From CALCHX01 sp035761165 (lineage in GTDB: Bacteria; Gemmatimonadota; Gemmatimonadetes; Gemmatimonadales; Gemmatimonadaceae), in contig DASTRO010000356.1 in the NCBI GenBank assembly GCA_035761165.1, forward strand, positions 1 to 12,403: a stretch of DNA of 12,403 nt. Direction: 5' to 3'. Made by a program: the position numbers and the translations under genes. Positions 1 to 7,487 of this stretch are shown in pieces (position 1 is the stretch's first letter; the number at the start of each line of letters is the position of its first letter). The notes beneath the pieces are model-generated. The model worked only from the letters and a program-made list of their open reading frames with translations, made no database searches and was not told the DNA's origin.

Positions 1-1092
1 ATGCCGATCGACTGGACGATGACCCAGGGCGTCGGCTGGATGCTGCTGCTGTTCGTGATCACCTGGGCGGCGGACATCTTCGCCTTCCTGGTCGGCAGCG
101 CCGTCAAGGGGCCCAAGCTCTGGCCGCGGTTCTCGCCCAACAAGACCTGGTCGGGCTTCTTCGGGGGGCTCGCCGGCGCCATGGGCGCGGCGGTGGTCTT
201 CGCGGCCCTCACGCCGCTGGAGCTGGACGCCCTGGCGGCGGCGCTCGTCGGCCTGCTCGTCTGGGGGGAGCCGTTCCGCTACTGGGTGATCGACGTGCTC
301 GGCAGCCGCGGCGTGTCGCCACTGCGGAGCGCGCAACACCTGCTGGCCTCGTGGGTGTACGTCGCAGGTGCGCTGCTGGCCGCGCTGGCGCTCATACGCG
401 GGCCGAGCTGGCGCGTGCTCCTCGCCGCCTGGGTCGTGTGGCTCGTGCTGTTCACCACCGAGGCGTACACCAGCGGCATTGCGTGGATGCTCAATCACCT
501 GGGTCCCGGATCGCTGATCGCGGCGGTGTGGATCGCGACCGCGCTGACCACGCTCGCAACCGACCTCGGCGGTGGGCTGGAGGAGCGCTCGCCGGAGGCG
601 TGGGTGCGCGCCGCCGGTGTGGCAGTCGTGGGCGTGCTGCTGCCCGCCGGCATCGACGCGGCGCGGCTGCCCACCCGAGTGTTCGGCGACGACGCCACAC
701 GCTACGTGACGGCGATCGAGCGTGAGATGGCAGACGATCCGGCGCGGACGCTGCTCGACGTCGGCTCGTGGGTGTACCTGCGCGACGGCATCGTGATGAA
801 GGATCGCGCGGCGACGATCGGCGACCGCGGATACGCCGCTACGGGCGACTTCTCCGGCATGATCCGGCGCCTGGACGAGCGGCGATATCGCAAGATCCTG
901 GTGCGCGGCTTCGCCGCCGACGATTCCTGGTACGACGAGCCGTTCTGGCACGTGCGCAGCGGGATCCGCGCCGCCCTCGAGCGGAATTACGTGGAGGTGG
1001 GGCGGATTCCCGCGGTGCAGACGCTGGAGAACGGCGCCGGCATGCGCTATCTCTTCCGCGAGGTCAGCATTCTCGTCCCGCGACCGCCCTGA
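1..1092 (+). CDS. Membrane protein, CdsA-like N-terminus joined to glycosyltransferase (GT-C/family 39)-like C-terminus; possibly 5'-partial
   Basis: The frame is open from the first base, so the ATG there may be an internal Met of a longer gene that starts outside the window. Residues 13-65 match the central motif of phosphatidate cytidylyltransferases: WAAD (22-25), GPKL (37-40) and SPNKTWSG (45-52). The C-terminal CdsA signature (S..KR..KD....HGG..DR.D) is absent. From about residue 90 the protein reads differently: several hydrophobic helices (about 115-133, 138-155, 170-187 and 203-220), then a soluble C-terminal domain of about 140 residues. That domain, with LLDVGSWVYLRDG at 251-263 and MKDRA at 266-270, resembles the periplasmic end of GT-C glycosyltransferases that use polyprenyl-phosphate sugars. 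It ends 33 bp from the convergent polysaccharide-modification operon. The hybrid may be a natural fusion, a recombination scar or an assembly join. Enzymatic activity as CdsA is unlikely. Coding is well supported; function is uncertain. Confidence 0.6.
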   Translation: MPIDWTMTQGVGWMLLLFVITWAADIFAFLVGSAVKGPKLWPRFSPNKTWSGFFGGLAGAMGAAVVFAALTPLELDALAAALVGLLVWGEPFRYWVIDVLGSRGVSPLRSAQHLLASWVYVAGALLAALALIRGPSWRVLLAAWVVWLVLFTTEAYTSGIAWMLNHLGPGSLIAAVWIATALTTLATDLGGGLEERSPEAWVRAAGVAVVGVLLPAGIDAARLPTRVFGDDATRYVTAIEREMADDPARTLLDVGSWVYLRDGIVMKDRAATIGDRGYAATGDFSGMIRRLDERRYRKILVRGFAADDSWYDEPFWHVRSGIRAALERNYVEVGRIPAVQTLENGAGMRYLFREVSILVPRPP

Positions 1093-1125
1093 CACGGGCG
1101 AGTGGCGGCCGCTCGGCGCTCGTGC

Positions 1126-2688
1126 TCAGGGCCGTGGGCTGGCCGCGGTGCGCAGGGCCGGCGCTCGGGCCGCATCCCTGAGCGCCGCCTCGATGAGCTG
1201 CGCCGCGATCGCGTTCCCGCGCGCGTTCCAGTGGTGATCGTCCCGGTAGTACAGCAGCTCGCGCGCCGCGTACGGGCGCAGCCCCGCGACCAGGTCCACC
1301 ACCTGGAATCCCAGCTCGCGTGACCGCTCGGCGACGTACTCGGCGAAGTACGGCTCGGGCGACGGCGTCGGGAAGCCGTCGAAGTCGGCGCCGTAGAGCC
1401 GCGCGTCCGAGGGGGCGAGGATCACCATCACCTGGAAGCCGTGCCGCTCGCTCAACGCGCGCATGTCGCGCAGCGTGCGGTCGAGCAGCGGCCGGTGTGG
1501 ATGCTCGAGCACGTACGACCGCGGCTGGGCGGCGCGCTCGGCATCGTCCGGGTTGAAGAAGCGATAGCCCCAGCGCCGCGAGTGATAGAGCGGGACGGGC
1601 AGCGCGACGCCGTCGATCTCGTAGCGGCCGCCGTCCCGGCACCCGGCGACGTGCGGCCGGCCGAGACGCAGCTCGCCGTCCAGCAGCCGGCGGAGGATGC
1701 TCTCGCCCTTCACCCGTGCCGGCAGCGCGAGCACGAGCTGCGGCAGGGTATTGTCGAGCAGCGCGCCGCGCCCGCCGCCGGGCGCCGCCGCCGGCTCGCG
1801 TCGCTCGTCGTAGTCGTTCTCCAGGTCGTTCCCCTCGAAGATCATCCAGAGCAGACGCTCGACGTGCATCGAGTCGGCGTTCGTCGCCAGCAGGTACTCG
1901 AGCAGTTGCAGCTGCGCCCGCGGTCCGGTGGATGAGACCCCGAGGTTGTAGACGGGCTCGCCGAGCGCGGCGCCGAGCCGGTCGGTCCACGTCTCCCCCT
2001 CGTCCGTGGCGTAGCCGAGGACGAAGGAGTCGCCGAGGGCGAAGATACGGCTGCCGGCGAGCGGCTCCAGCTCGCGCACGCCGTGCGGGCCGATGGCGTA
2101 GGTGAGCGTGCGCGGCTGCAGGACCGAGTCCACCAGCGTGGGCGAGCGCTGCATGGCGGAGGTGTAGAACTCGCCGTAGGTGGGTCCGGTGAGCCGGACG
2201 TCGGGCTTGTAGAGGCCGAAGCTCAGATCGGTGGGGAAGTAGAGCCGCGGGAACAGCTCGCCGTGCCAGAGGTGGCCGTCGGTCAGCCGCGCGTCGTCGG
2301 CGATGGGCGCCGCGGCGCGCGCGCGGCGCGCGTTGTCGTAGACGCCGTACGCGACGTCGGCCGCGACCACGGAGGCGAGGAGCGCGAGCGCGGCGATCCC
2401 GAGGTCGAGCATCCGCGTGGGCGCGAGCCGGCGGCGGCGCGCCAGCGCCCGCACGCCGAGCACGAGGAGCACGGCGCCCACCGCGAGCACCGCCACGCCG
2501 CGCAGGAAGCCCAGATAGACGCCGGCCACCCGCTCGTCGTAGAGGAGCACCGCCCAGAGATAGCCCCACACGCCGAGCAGGCCGGTCAGGAGGACGGGAC
2601 GCCCCGCGCGGGCCGCCAGCGCGGTCGCGCGGCTCCCCGCTCCGACCGGGAGCGCGTCGTCGCGCGGGGTGGGCTCAGCGACGCGCAT
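1126..2688 (-). CDS. Membrane-anchored SGNH hydrolase-fold protein, probable polysaccharide O-acyltransferase (AlgX/DltD-like role)
   Basis: This is the last gene of the minus-strand operon. The 520-residue protein has a basic N-terminus, three predicted membrane helices (about 32-50, 61-80 and 96-115) and a large, probably periplasmic, SGNH domain. The SGNH blocks are intact: ALGDSFVLGY with Ser221, NLGVSSTGP (248-256) as block II, EGNDLEND (285-292) as block III, and YRDDHHW with Asp483 and His486 as the catalytic Asp/His. In envelope acylation systems with an MBOAT, such SGNH proteins (AlgX, AlgJ, DltD) accept the acyl group and transfer it to the polymer. The MBOAT and ACP in the same operon favour that role over a free lipase. 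The start overlaps the end of the ACP gene by 14 bp, which implies translational coupling. Only a weak GGGTG stretch precedes the ATG. SGNH fold: high confidence. Substrate: unknown. Confidence 0.85.
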   Translation of the reverse strand: MRVAEPTPRDDALPVGAGSRATALAARAGRPVLLTGLLGVWGYLWAVLLYDERVAGVYLGFLRGVAVLAVGAVLLVLGVRALARRRRLAPTRMLDLGIAALALLASVVAADVAYGVYDNARRARAAAPIADDARLTDGHLWHGELFPRLYFPTDLSFGLYKPDVRLTGPTYGEFYTSAMQRSPTLVDSVLQPRTLTYAIGPHGVRELEPLAGSRIFALGDSFVLGYATDEGETWTDRLGAALGEPVYNLGVSSTGPRAQLQLLEYLLATNADSMHVERLLWMIFEGNDLENDYDERREPAAAPGGGRGALLDNTLPQLVLALPARVKGESILRRLLDGELRLGRPHVAGCRDGGRYEIDGVALPVPLYHSRRWGYRFFNPDDAERAAQPRSYVLEHPHRPLLDRTLRDMRALSERHGFQVMVILAPSDARLYGADFDGFPTPSPEPYFAEYVAERSRELGFQVVDLVAGLRPYAARELLYYRDDHHWNARGNAIAAQLIEAALRDAARAPALRTAASPRP

Positions 2689-2929
2689 CGCGCACCCGCG
2701 CCGCGATCACGTCCACCAGCTCGCCCACGTTGCGCAGGCTGGCCATCTCGCCGGTGCGGAAGCGCACGCCGAAGGCGTACTCCAGCGCCACCAGCAGCTC
2801 CACGTTGGAGACGGAGTCCCACGCGGCGACGTCCCGCGCCGTGGTCTCGCGCGTGACCTGCAGCTCGTCGTCGCCGAAGGTCTCGCGCATCACGTGCACC
2901 ACGCCGTCCCACACCGCCTGGTCAGTCAT
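2675..2929 (-). CDS. Acyl carrier protein (FkbH-associated type)
   Basis: This 84-residue acidic protein has the length and helix pattern of a stand-alone ACP. The phosphopantetheine site is AWDSVSNVELLVALE (36-50), with Ser39 as the expected attachment residue. The W-D-S-[LV] form and the following FGVRF are typical of ACPs paired with FkbH-like proteins. It overlaps the end of the fkbH-like gene by 8 bp (ATGACTGA) and has a strong GGAGG six bases before the ATG, so the two are probably made in a fixed ratio. Expected role: to hold the acyl unit made by the FkbH-like protein and present it to the MBOAT on the cytoplasmic side, as DltC does for DltB. No phosphopantetheinyl transferase is encoded in the window. 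Confidence 0.93.
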   Translation of the reverse strand: MTDQAVWDGVVHVMRETFGDDELQVTRETTARDVAAWDSVSNVELLVALEYAFGVRFRTGEMASLRNVGELVDVIAARVRDARR

Positions 2930-4805
2930 GCACCGCCTCCAGCCGGAGCCCGGCGTCGTCGTCCACCAGCGCGATGCTCGTGGGAATCGGCCGCGCGGCG
3001 TCGAGCGCCAGCACCCAGTGCTCGCCCTCCGCGACGGGCCCGCCGCGCGCGAAGCCGAGCGACGGGTAGTGGTCGCGCACCAGCCCGTTGCGCGCGGTGG
3101 GGACGTAGGTGCCGTGCAGCGTGCGGTAGCCGGCGGCGCGAGCGCGCTGCACCACGTGGTTGCAGAGCAGCTGCTCGACGCCGCGCTTCAGCACGCGGCA
3201 GCTCATCAGCCAGAGATCGATCCACAGCTCGCCGTCCTCGGCGTGGGCGGCGAAGACGCTGACGAGGCCGTTGTCCCCGAAGCGGTCGGCGAGGCGCACG
3301 GTGGCGGTGAGGTGGCCCGAAGAGTCGATCATCGCCGCGAGCTGCGAGGCGCTGAGGCGGCGCGTGGTGAGGTTGAACTGGTTGGTCTTGTTCGTGAGCT
3401 GGTGGATGCGCTCCAGGTGGCGTGCCTCGAACGGGGTGATCACGGCGCGCTGCCGCAGGGAGCGCAGGTAGGCGTCGTAGTCCTCCAGCCCGGCGCGCAG
3501 CTCCTCGCGGCGCGCGTTGGCCGCGTACATCCCGCTGCGCGCGCGGTCCTCGGCGGACAGGCTCACCGTCTCCAGCCACCCGGTGCGGTCCACCTGCACG
3601 GGGTAGTCGCTCGGGTCGTCGCCCAGCTCCACGACGCGCACCTCGGGGAGGGCCTGGCGCACCTGCTCGCGCTCCGCCGGGTTGTCGTCCACATAGACGA
3701 CGGCGTCGAGCCCGATGCCGAGCGTGGCGGCGATGTCGCGGACGTTCTCCGACTTGGGCTGCCAGTTGGCGCGGAAGGCGACGAAATCGTCGCGCCGCAG
3801 CACCATCTCCCGGCGGCTGGCGAAGGGCGCCAGGGCCGCCGTCTCGTCGTTCTTGCTGGCCACGGCCAGCATGATGCCGCGCTCGCGGAGGCGGAGGAGA
3901 TAGCGCTGGAAGGCGACGAACGCCTCGCCGCGCGGGTCGCCCTCGCCGAGCGCGAGCCGGTCCACGCCGTCGTCGCCGACCACGCCACCCCACAGCGTGT
4001 TGTCCAGGTCCGTGACGACGCACTTGGCGGCGCGCCCGAAGAGCGCGGCGACGAGCTGCGCCAGGCTGCGCACGTACGGCACCAGGCAGTCGAAGGAGAC
4101 GGGCTGCCTGGCCTGGTACCAGTAGCGCGCGTCCATCCAGCGGCCCACCCCGTGAAACGCGGCCAGCGCGGCGACATCGTGGAGGTGCACGTACGACGGC
4201 GCGCGGCGCGCAAGGGCCGCGTTCACCGCGCGTACGAACCGGCCCGGCTCACCCGGCAGCCTCACGCCCGCCGCGCCCAGCGGGCGGACGGGCGGGTCGG
4301 GGAAGGTCGGCAGGACGATGTCGCAGTCGGCGTGCGCGCGCAGCGCGCGGCAGAGCCCCAGCCAGTGCTCGCAGACTGCCTCGACCGCCGCCTCCACCTC
4401 GGCCGCGGAGGCGCTCCACGACGGCCACGCGGGCAGCTCCGCGGTGGTGGCGACGACGATGGCCACGGCGGGGCGGAAGGCCACCGTCCCGCTGCTCGGC
4501 TCCAGCATCTCGCGCACGTAGGTGCCGTAGGGCGGCACGTGCAACGTGACGTCGACGCCGAGCGCATCGAGGGCGAGTCGGAGCGGCTCCTCGAGCAGCG
4601 CCGTCGTCGCTCCGCTGAGGAGCGCCAGGCGCACGGTGGCGGGCTGCGGGGGTGCGGACGCCCGCTCGGCGAGCTGGCGGCGCACGCGGCAGAGCGCCTG
4701 CACGGTGGGGTAGTCGTCCGCCACGCGGGCGGCGGCGCGCAGGGCGCACCACGCCTCGTCGTGACGACCCGCGCGCAGCAGCATGCGGAGCGTGTCCACG
4801 GTCAT
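2922..4805 (-). CDS. FkbH-like protein: HAD-IIIC domain plus C-terminal acyltransferase domain
   Basis: This 627-residue protein has the full FkbH architecture. Residues 55-255 form the N-terminal domain usual in this family (LLSGATTALLEEPL at 62-75, PPYGTY at 91-96). Residues 260-395 are the HAD-IIIC core: VVTDLDNTLWGG with Asp266 as nucleophile and Asp268, ASKND (316-320), Lys351 and YVDDNP (371-376). Residues 440-600 are the GNAT-like part, containing LTNKTNQFNLTTRRLS (470-485), a hallmark of FkbH proteins. Characterised members (FkbH and relatives in FK520-type and tetronate pathways) take 1,3-bisphosphoglycerate, dephosphorylate it and load glyceryl onto an ACP. The ACP gene follows with an 8-bp overlap. 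There is no polyketide synthase nearby, and the neighbours are an MBOAT and SGNH proteins, so I infer the acyl unit decorates a surface polymer. Substrate identity (glyceryl or another hydroxyacyl) is not shown by the sequence. No clear Shine-Dalgarno precedes the ATG, which begins one base after the upstream stop codon. Confidence 0.92.
   Translation of the reverse strand: MTVDTLRMLLRAGRHDEAWCALRAAARVADDYPTVQALCRVRRQLAERASAPPQPATVRLALLSGATTALLEEPLRLALDALGVDVTLHVPPYGTYVREMLEPSSGTVAFRPAVAIVVATTAELPAWPSWSASAAEVEAAVEAVCEHWLGLCRALRAHADCDIVLPTFPDPPVRPLGAAGVRLPGEPGRFVRAVNAALARRAPSYVHLHDVAALAAFHGVGRWMDARYWYQARQPVSFDCLVPYVRSLAQLVAALFGRAAKCVVTDLDNTLWGGVVGDDGVDRLALGEGDPRGEAFVAFQRYLLRLRERGIMLAVASKNDETAALAPFASRREMVLRRDDFVAFRANWQPKSENVRDIAATLGIGLDAVVYVDDNPAEREQVRQALPEVRVVELGDDPSDYPVQVDRTGWLETVSLSAEDRARSGMYAANARREELRAGLEDYDAYLRSLRQRAVITPFEARHLERIHQLTNKTNQFNLTTRRLSASQLAAMIDSSGHLTATVRLADRFGDNGLVSVFAAHAEDGELWIDLWLMSCRVLKRGVEQLLCNHVVQRARAAGYRTLHGTYVPTARNGLVRDHYPSLGFARGGPVAEGEHWVLALDAARPIPTSIALVDDDAGLRLEAVHD
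2936..2940 (-). promoter_or_regulatory. Shine-Dalgarno of the ACP gene
   Basis: GGAGG on the minus strand, six bases before the ATG at 2929. It lies inside the end of the fkbH-like reading frame. It is the best ribosome binding site in the operon, as suits a carrier protein needed in excess. Confidence 0.75.
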
Positions 4806-4806
4806 C

Positions 4807-5997
4807 TCAGCAGCCGCCGGGGCAGCAGCCCACGCCCGGGACGATGGCCATGCGGCGAGCGGGCCAGCGGAGCTGCCCGTCCTCGTGCGTGCGCTCGGCG
4901 CGCGCCCTGGCGACGAACGCGATCACCCGCCGGGTGACGAGCCGTGCGCCCGGCACCAGGGCGTGCTCGGCGTCGAGGAACTGGTCGTCCGGGAGCAGGC
5001 AGCGCAGGTCGAGCAGGGGCACGCCGGCGAAGTCGGTGCGGAGCAGCGCGGAGTAACGCTCCGTGAGGCGGGGGGCGTACCGCTCGCGACTCAGCGCACG
5101 GTCCGGCAGGTTCACGACGTACAGGTCGATGCCGTGCCGGCGGGTGAAGGCGAGCAGCGCCGCGATGCGGGCGTGCACCCCCGGGTCGGCACCGGCGTCC
5201 CAGCGATACACGTCGCGCCACCACGACGTCGAGTCGTCGAGCCAGGCCGTCAGGTCGGCCACTGGCCACGGCTCCATGGCGCGGTAGCGGTACGGCGAGT
5301 AGGCCGCCGCGGCGCGGTCGCGCAGCGCCTCGATGGCGGGCCGGCCCGGAGGCCGCGCCGCGCGGGGCGTGTCGCGGCTCTCCGGCAGCGCGCGGGACAC
5401 GAGCCACGCGACCGATGCGCCGTAGCGCGGCTGCTGCTTCCGTGCGAGGAAGCGCGCGTGGTCGAGGAGCCCGCGTGCGGCCGGCTTGGCGACGAGCGCT
5501 AGCCGGCCGTCCGCCTGCCGCACCGCGCGATAGCGCTGACTGTAGCGCTCGAGCCCCTGCGCGAAAGGGCGCTCGTCGGGGATCTCGGCCAGGAAGCGCG
5601 GCGAGACGCCGAGCACCAGGACGGCGGGGAGGGCACGTGGTCCGCGCACGCGCTCCACGTACTCCAGCCCGGCCAGCACGTCGCCCAGCGTGCCGAGGCT
5701 CACCCCGCCCTGGAACGCGCGATAGCTCGGGAACGCGGCGCGGAATTCCTCCACCAGCAGGTCCTCGCGCACCGTGGACGGACCGGCGAGCAGGAGCAGT
5801 GGGCGTTCCCCGGTGGGCCAGAGCGAGGGGAGCAGGTAGCGCAGCCAGTCCTCGTCCCGATACGGGTAGACCACGCCCGAGGACTCCGCGTGCCGCGCCA
5901 GTGCCTGGAGGCTGGCCGTCGCCAGGCAGTAGAGCAGCCCGACCGCGCCGAGGGCCGCGGCCGACACGCGCAGGCGCCTAGAAGCCGGTGTAGACAA
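4807..5997 (-). CDS. Signal-anchored SGNH/DltD-like protein with degenerate GDS block
   Basis: This 396-residue protein has one N-terminal membrane anchor (about 11-30, preceded by RRLR) and the rest is probably periplasmic. Residues 66-80 (LLLLAGPSTVRED) fit SGNH block I, with GPS replacing GDS and Ser74 as likely nucleophile. GGVSLGT (97-103) would be block II, and LDAEH gives Asp342 and His345 of the DxxH block, so a Ser-Asp-His triad is plausible. The position between the microprotein and fkbH-like genes suggests it is a transferase partner of the MBOAT. The start is uncertain. TTG at 5997 overlaps the microprotein gene by 20 bp and keeps the basic residues before the anchor. GTG at 5967, ten bases past the microprotein stop, is the alternative. 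Neither has a good Shine-Dalgarno. The C-terminus ends in GCCPGGC, an unusual cysteine-rich tail. It is more diverged than the other SGNH protein of the operon. Confidence 0.8.
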   Translation of the reverse strand: MSTPASRRLRVSAAALGAVGLLYCLATASLQALARHAESSGVVYPYRDEDWLRYLLPSLWPTGERPLLLLAGPSTVREDLLVEEFRAAFPSYRAFQGGVSLGTLGDVLAGLEYVERVRGPRALPAVLVLGVSPRFLAEIPDERPFAQGLERYSQRYRAVRQADGRLALVAKPAARGLLDHARFLARKQQPRYGASVAWLVSRALPESRDTPRAARPPGRPAIEALRDRAAAAYSPYRYRAMEPWPVADLTAWLDDSTSWWRDVYRWDAGADPGVHARIAALLAFTRRHGIDLYVVNLPDRALSRERYAPRLTERYSALLRTDFAGVPLLDLRCLLPDDQFLDAEHALVPGARLVTRRVIAFVARARAERTHEDGQLRWPARRMAIVPGVGCCPGGC

Positions 5998-6088
5998 AGT
6001 CGGCGGCGGTGCGAGCGTAGAGCAGGAGCAGCACGAGGAGCGCGGTGGCCAGCAGCAGCTTGGCGCCGACGCGCAGCGGGGGCGTCAT
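5978..6088 (-). CDS. 36-aa membrane microprotein with DltX-like C-terminal F-V-Y-T-G-F
   Basis: The short frame starts with an ATG that overlaps the MBOAT stop codon in the classic 4-bp ATGA arrangement (6085-6088), and stops at 5978. It has a basic N-terminus (MTPPLRVGAK), a single Leu-rich helix (about 11-24) and then ARTAADFVYTGF at the very end. The last six residues match the F-[IV]-Y-x-x-F ending of DltX, the small partner of the DltB MBOAT in D-alanylation of teichoic acids. There the conserved C-terminal Tyr is proposed to carry the acyl group between MBOAT and SGNH protein. The neighbours here are exactly an MBOAT and an SGNH protein. The gene is below the usual size limit of gene callers. 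Support comes from the ATGA coupling, the hydrophobic segment and the motif; no homology search was possible. Confidence 0.75.
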   Translation of the reverse strand: MTPPLRVGAKLLLATALLVLLLLYARTAADFVYTGF

Positions 6089-7296
6089 GGCGTCACCACG
6101 TGGGTGAGGACGGCGGCGATCCGGTCGGTGCGCAGCTGGAAGAAGACGAAGGCGGCCGCGGTGGCATGGAAGGTCAGCAGGATGCCACCGGCATGCGCCA
6201 GCGGATGGCGACGGAGCCGTAGCACGCCGGCGCGGCCGAGGCGGTGCAGGAGCAGCGTGTCCCAGCTCCGGTAGATCACGAACCACAGGCCGTGCACGAG
6301 GCCGAAGAGCAGGAAGCCGAGGGTGGTGCCGTGCCAGAGCCCGGAGACGCTCATCGTCACGACGATGGCCGCGTTGGCGGCGAGCAGCTTGTGGCGCGCG
6401 AGCCAGTGGTCGGCCAGCAGCCGCTTGTACAGCGGCGCGAAGACGTAGTCGGTGAGCCAGAGGGTGAGCGAGCGGTGCTGGCGCAGCCAGAAGTCCGAGA
6501 TGTTCCGGGCCAGGAAGGGCCGGTCGAAGTTCTCCGGCGGCCGCACGCCGAAGAGGCTGCCGAGTCCGATGACGATGTCGCAGTAGCCCGAGAAGTTGAG
6601 ATACAGGAAGAACCAGAATGCGTATGCCTGGAGCAGCAGCTCGCCCGCCGACAGCGCCAGGAGATCGGTCTCCGGCCGCAGCGCGTGCGCCTCGAAGACG
6701 CCGGCCAGCAGGTACACCTTCACGAAGCCGAACAGCATGCGGAGCACGGCGTCCAGGTGCGCCTCGAAGGTGAGCGGGATCGCCAGCCGCTCGCCGCTCC
6801 ACTGCTCGCGGTAGTCCTGATAGCGCTGGATGGGCCCCATCAGGAAGGTCGTGAAGTTGAGGCAGTAGTTGAGGTACGTGAGCGGATCGAGCGGCCCCAG
6901 CGTCCCGCTGTAGCCGTCGATCACGACGTGCACGATCTTGAAGAAGAGGAAGCTGAGGCCGACCGTGGCCAGCACGCCGACGAGCAGCGACTCGGGGACG
7001 AACAGGTCCAGCAGCTCGTAGTGGCGCATGTAGACGAAGAGCAGGACGAGGAGCGTCAGCCCTCCTACCAGCCCCGCCCGCCCGCGCCGCATCCCGAGCT
7101 GCACCAGGCCGTAGCCCAGGACGGCGAAGAGCAGCGTGCTGACGGTGCCGGCCGTGCCGAGGAAGAGCCGCCAGACGAACGCCAGGTTGATCGCCAGGAA
7201 GGCGAGCTGGCGCGGCAGCCCGCGCAGCCCGGAGAGCAGCACGACGGCGGCGACCGCCAGCACCAGGAACGCCGGGGAGAGGAGCGAGGTGGACAC
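6085..7296 (-). CDS. MBOAT family membrane O-acyltransferase (AlgI/DltB-like)
   Basis: This 403-residue polytopic protein has about ten hydrophobic segments. Family hallmarks are visible: LNYCLNFTTFLMGPIQRYQ (142-160), ENFDRPFLARNISDFWLRQH (255-274), where the N-I-x-x-F-W-x-R-x-H pattern is diagnostic, and SGLWHGTTLGFLLFGLVHGL (318-337), with His322 and His335 in the WHG and VHG motifs of the active-site region. Relatives (AlgI, DltB, PatA) take an acyl group from a cytoplasmic thioester donor and pass it through the membrane for transfer to a polysaccharide or teichoic acid. The ACP downstream suggests an ACP thioester donor, as for DltB. The start is GTG at 7296, 13 bp after the DUF5989-type gene, with no clear Shine-Dalgarno. 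The stop overlaps the 36-aa microprotein start by 4 bp. The protein lacks a DltX-like ending of its own (it ends THVVTP), so the microproteins could supply it in trans. Confidence 0.93.
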   Translation of the reverse strand: MSTSLLSPAFLVLAVAAVVLLSGLRGLPRQLAFLAINLAFVWRLFLGTAGTVSTLLFAVLGYGLVQLGMRRGRAGLVGGLTLLVLLFVYMRHYELLDLFVPESLLVGVLATVGLSFLFFKIVHVVIDGYSGTLGPLDPLTYLNYCLNFTTFLMGPIQRYQDYREQWSGERLAIPLTFEAHLDAVLRMLFGFVKVYLLAGVFEAHALRPETDLLALSAGELLLQAYAFWFFLYLNFSGYCDIVIGLGSLFGVRPPENFDRPFLARNISDFWLRQHRSLTLWLTDYVFAPLYKRLLADHWLARHKLLAANAAIVVTMSVSGLWHGTTLGFLLFGLVHGLWFVIYRSWDTLLLHRLGRAGVLRLRRHPLAHAGGILLTFHATAAAFVFFQLRTDRIAAVLTHVVTP

Positions 7297-7309
7297 GCGA
7301 CCGGCGGTG

Positions 7310-7471
7310 CTAGAACACGGTGTAGATGAAGGGCGCCAGCGCCGAGCCCTGCGCGAAGAGGAGGATCGTGCCGACGGCCACGAGCACGACGACGATGGGC
7401 AGCAGCCACCACTTGCGGCGCGCCCGGAAGTAGGCCCAGAACTCGGCGACGAGACCGCCTCGCGTGCTCAT
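7310..7471 (-). CDS. DUF5989-type 53-aa membrane microprotein ending F-I-Y-T-V-F
   Basis: Reading on the minus strand from ATG at 7471 gives 53 residues. There is a cytoplasmic-looking start with EFWAYFRARRKWWLLP (10-25), one hydrophobic helix (about 23-39) and the ending QGSALAPFIYTVF. The aromatic/basic motif followed by W-W-L-L-P and the A-Q-G-S-A-L-A-P-F-I-Y-T end are what I recall of the DUF5989 family, which often sits beside SxtJ and a carbamoyltransferase, as it does here. The stop of the sxtJ-like gene is 16 bp upstream. A GGAG lies ten bases before the ATG. Its last six residues have the same F-[IV]-Y-T-x-F pattern as the 36-aa microprotein on the other side of the MBOAT and as DltX. 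A role as acyl carrier or MBOAT partner is inference. The family function is, to my knowledge, not established. Confidence 0.88.
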   Translation of the reverse strand: MSTRGGLVAEFWAYFRARRKWWLLPIVVVLVAVGTILLFAQGSALAPFIYTVF

Positions 7472-7487
7472 GGCAGGGGTGCTCCGG

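Noticed and set aside
2922..4805. Polyketide or tetronate natural-product cluster, suggested by the FkbH-like protein and ACP
   Set aside because: No ketosynthase, ketoreductase, FabH-like tetronate synthase or other polyketide gene is present; the neighbours are envelope acyltransferase genes.
2730..4937. 735-residue plus-strand open frame opposite the FkbH-like, ACP and SGNH-like genes
   Set aside because: Its translation is His/Arg/Val/Ala-rich low-complexity sequence with no domain, while the minus-strand frames carry clear FkbH and ACP motifs. GC-rich coding DNA commonly keeps the opposite strand open.
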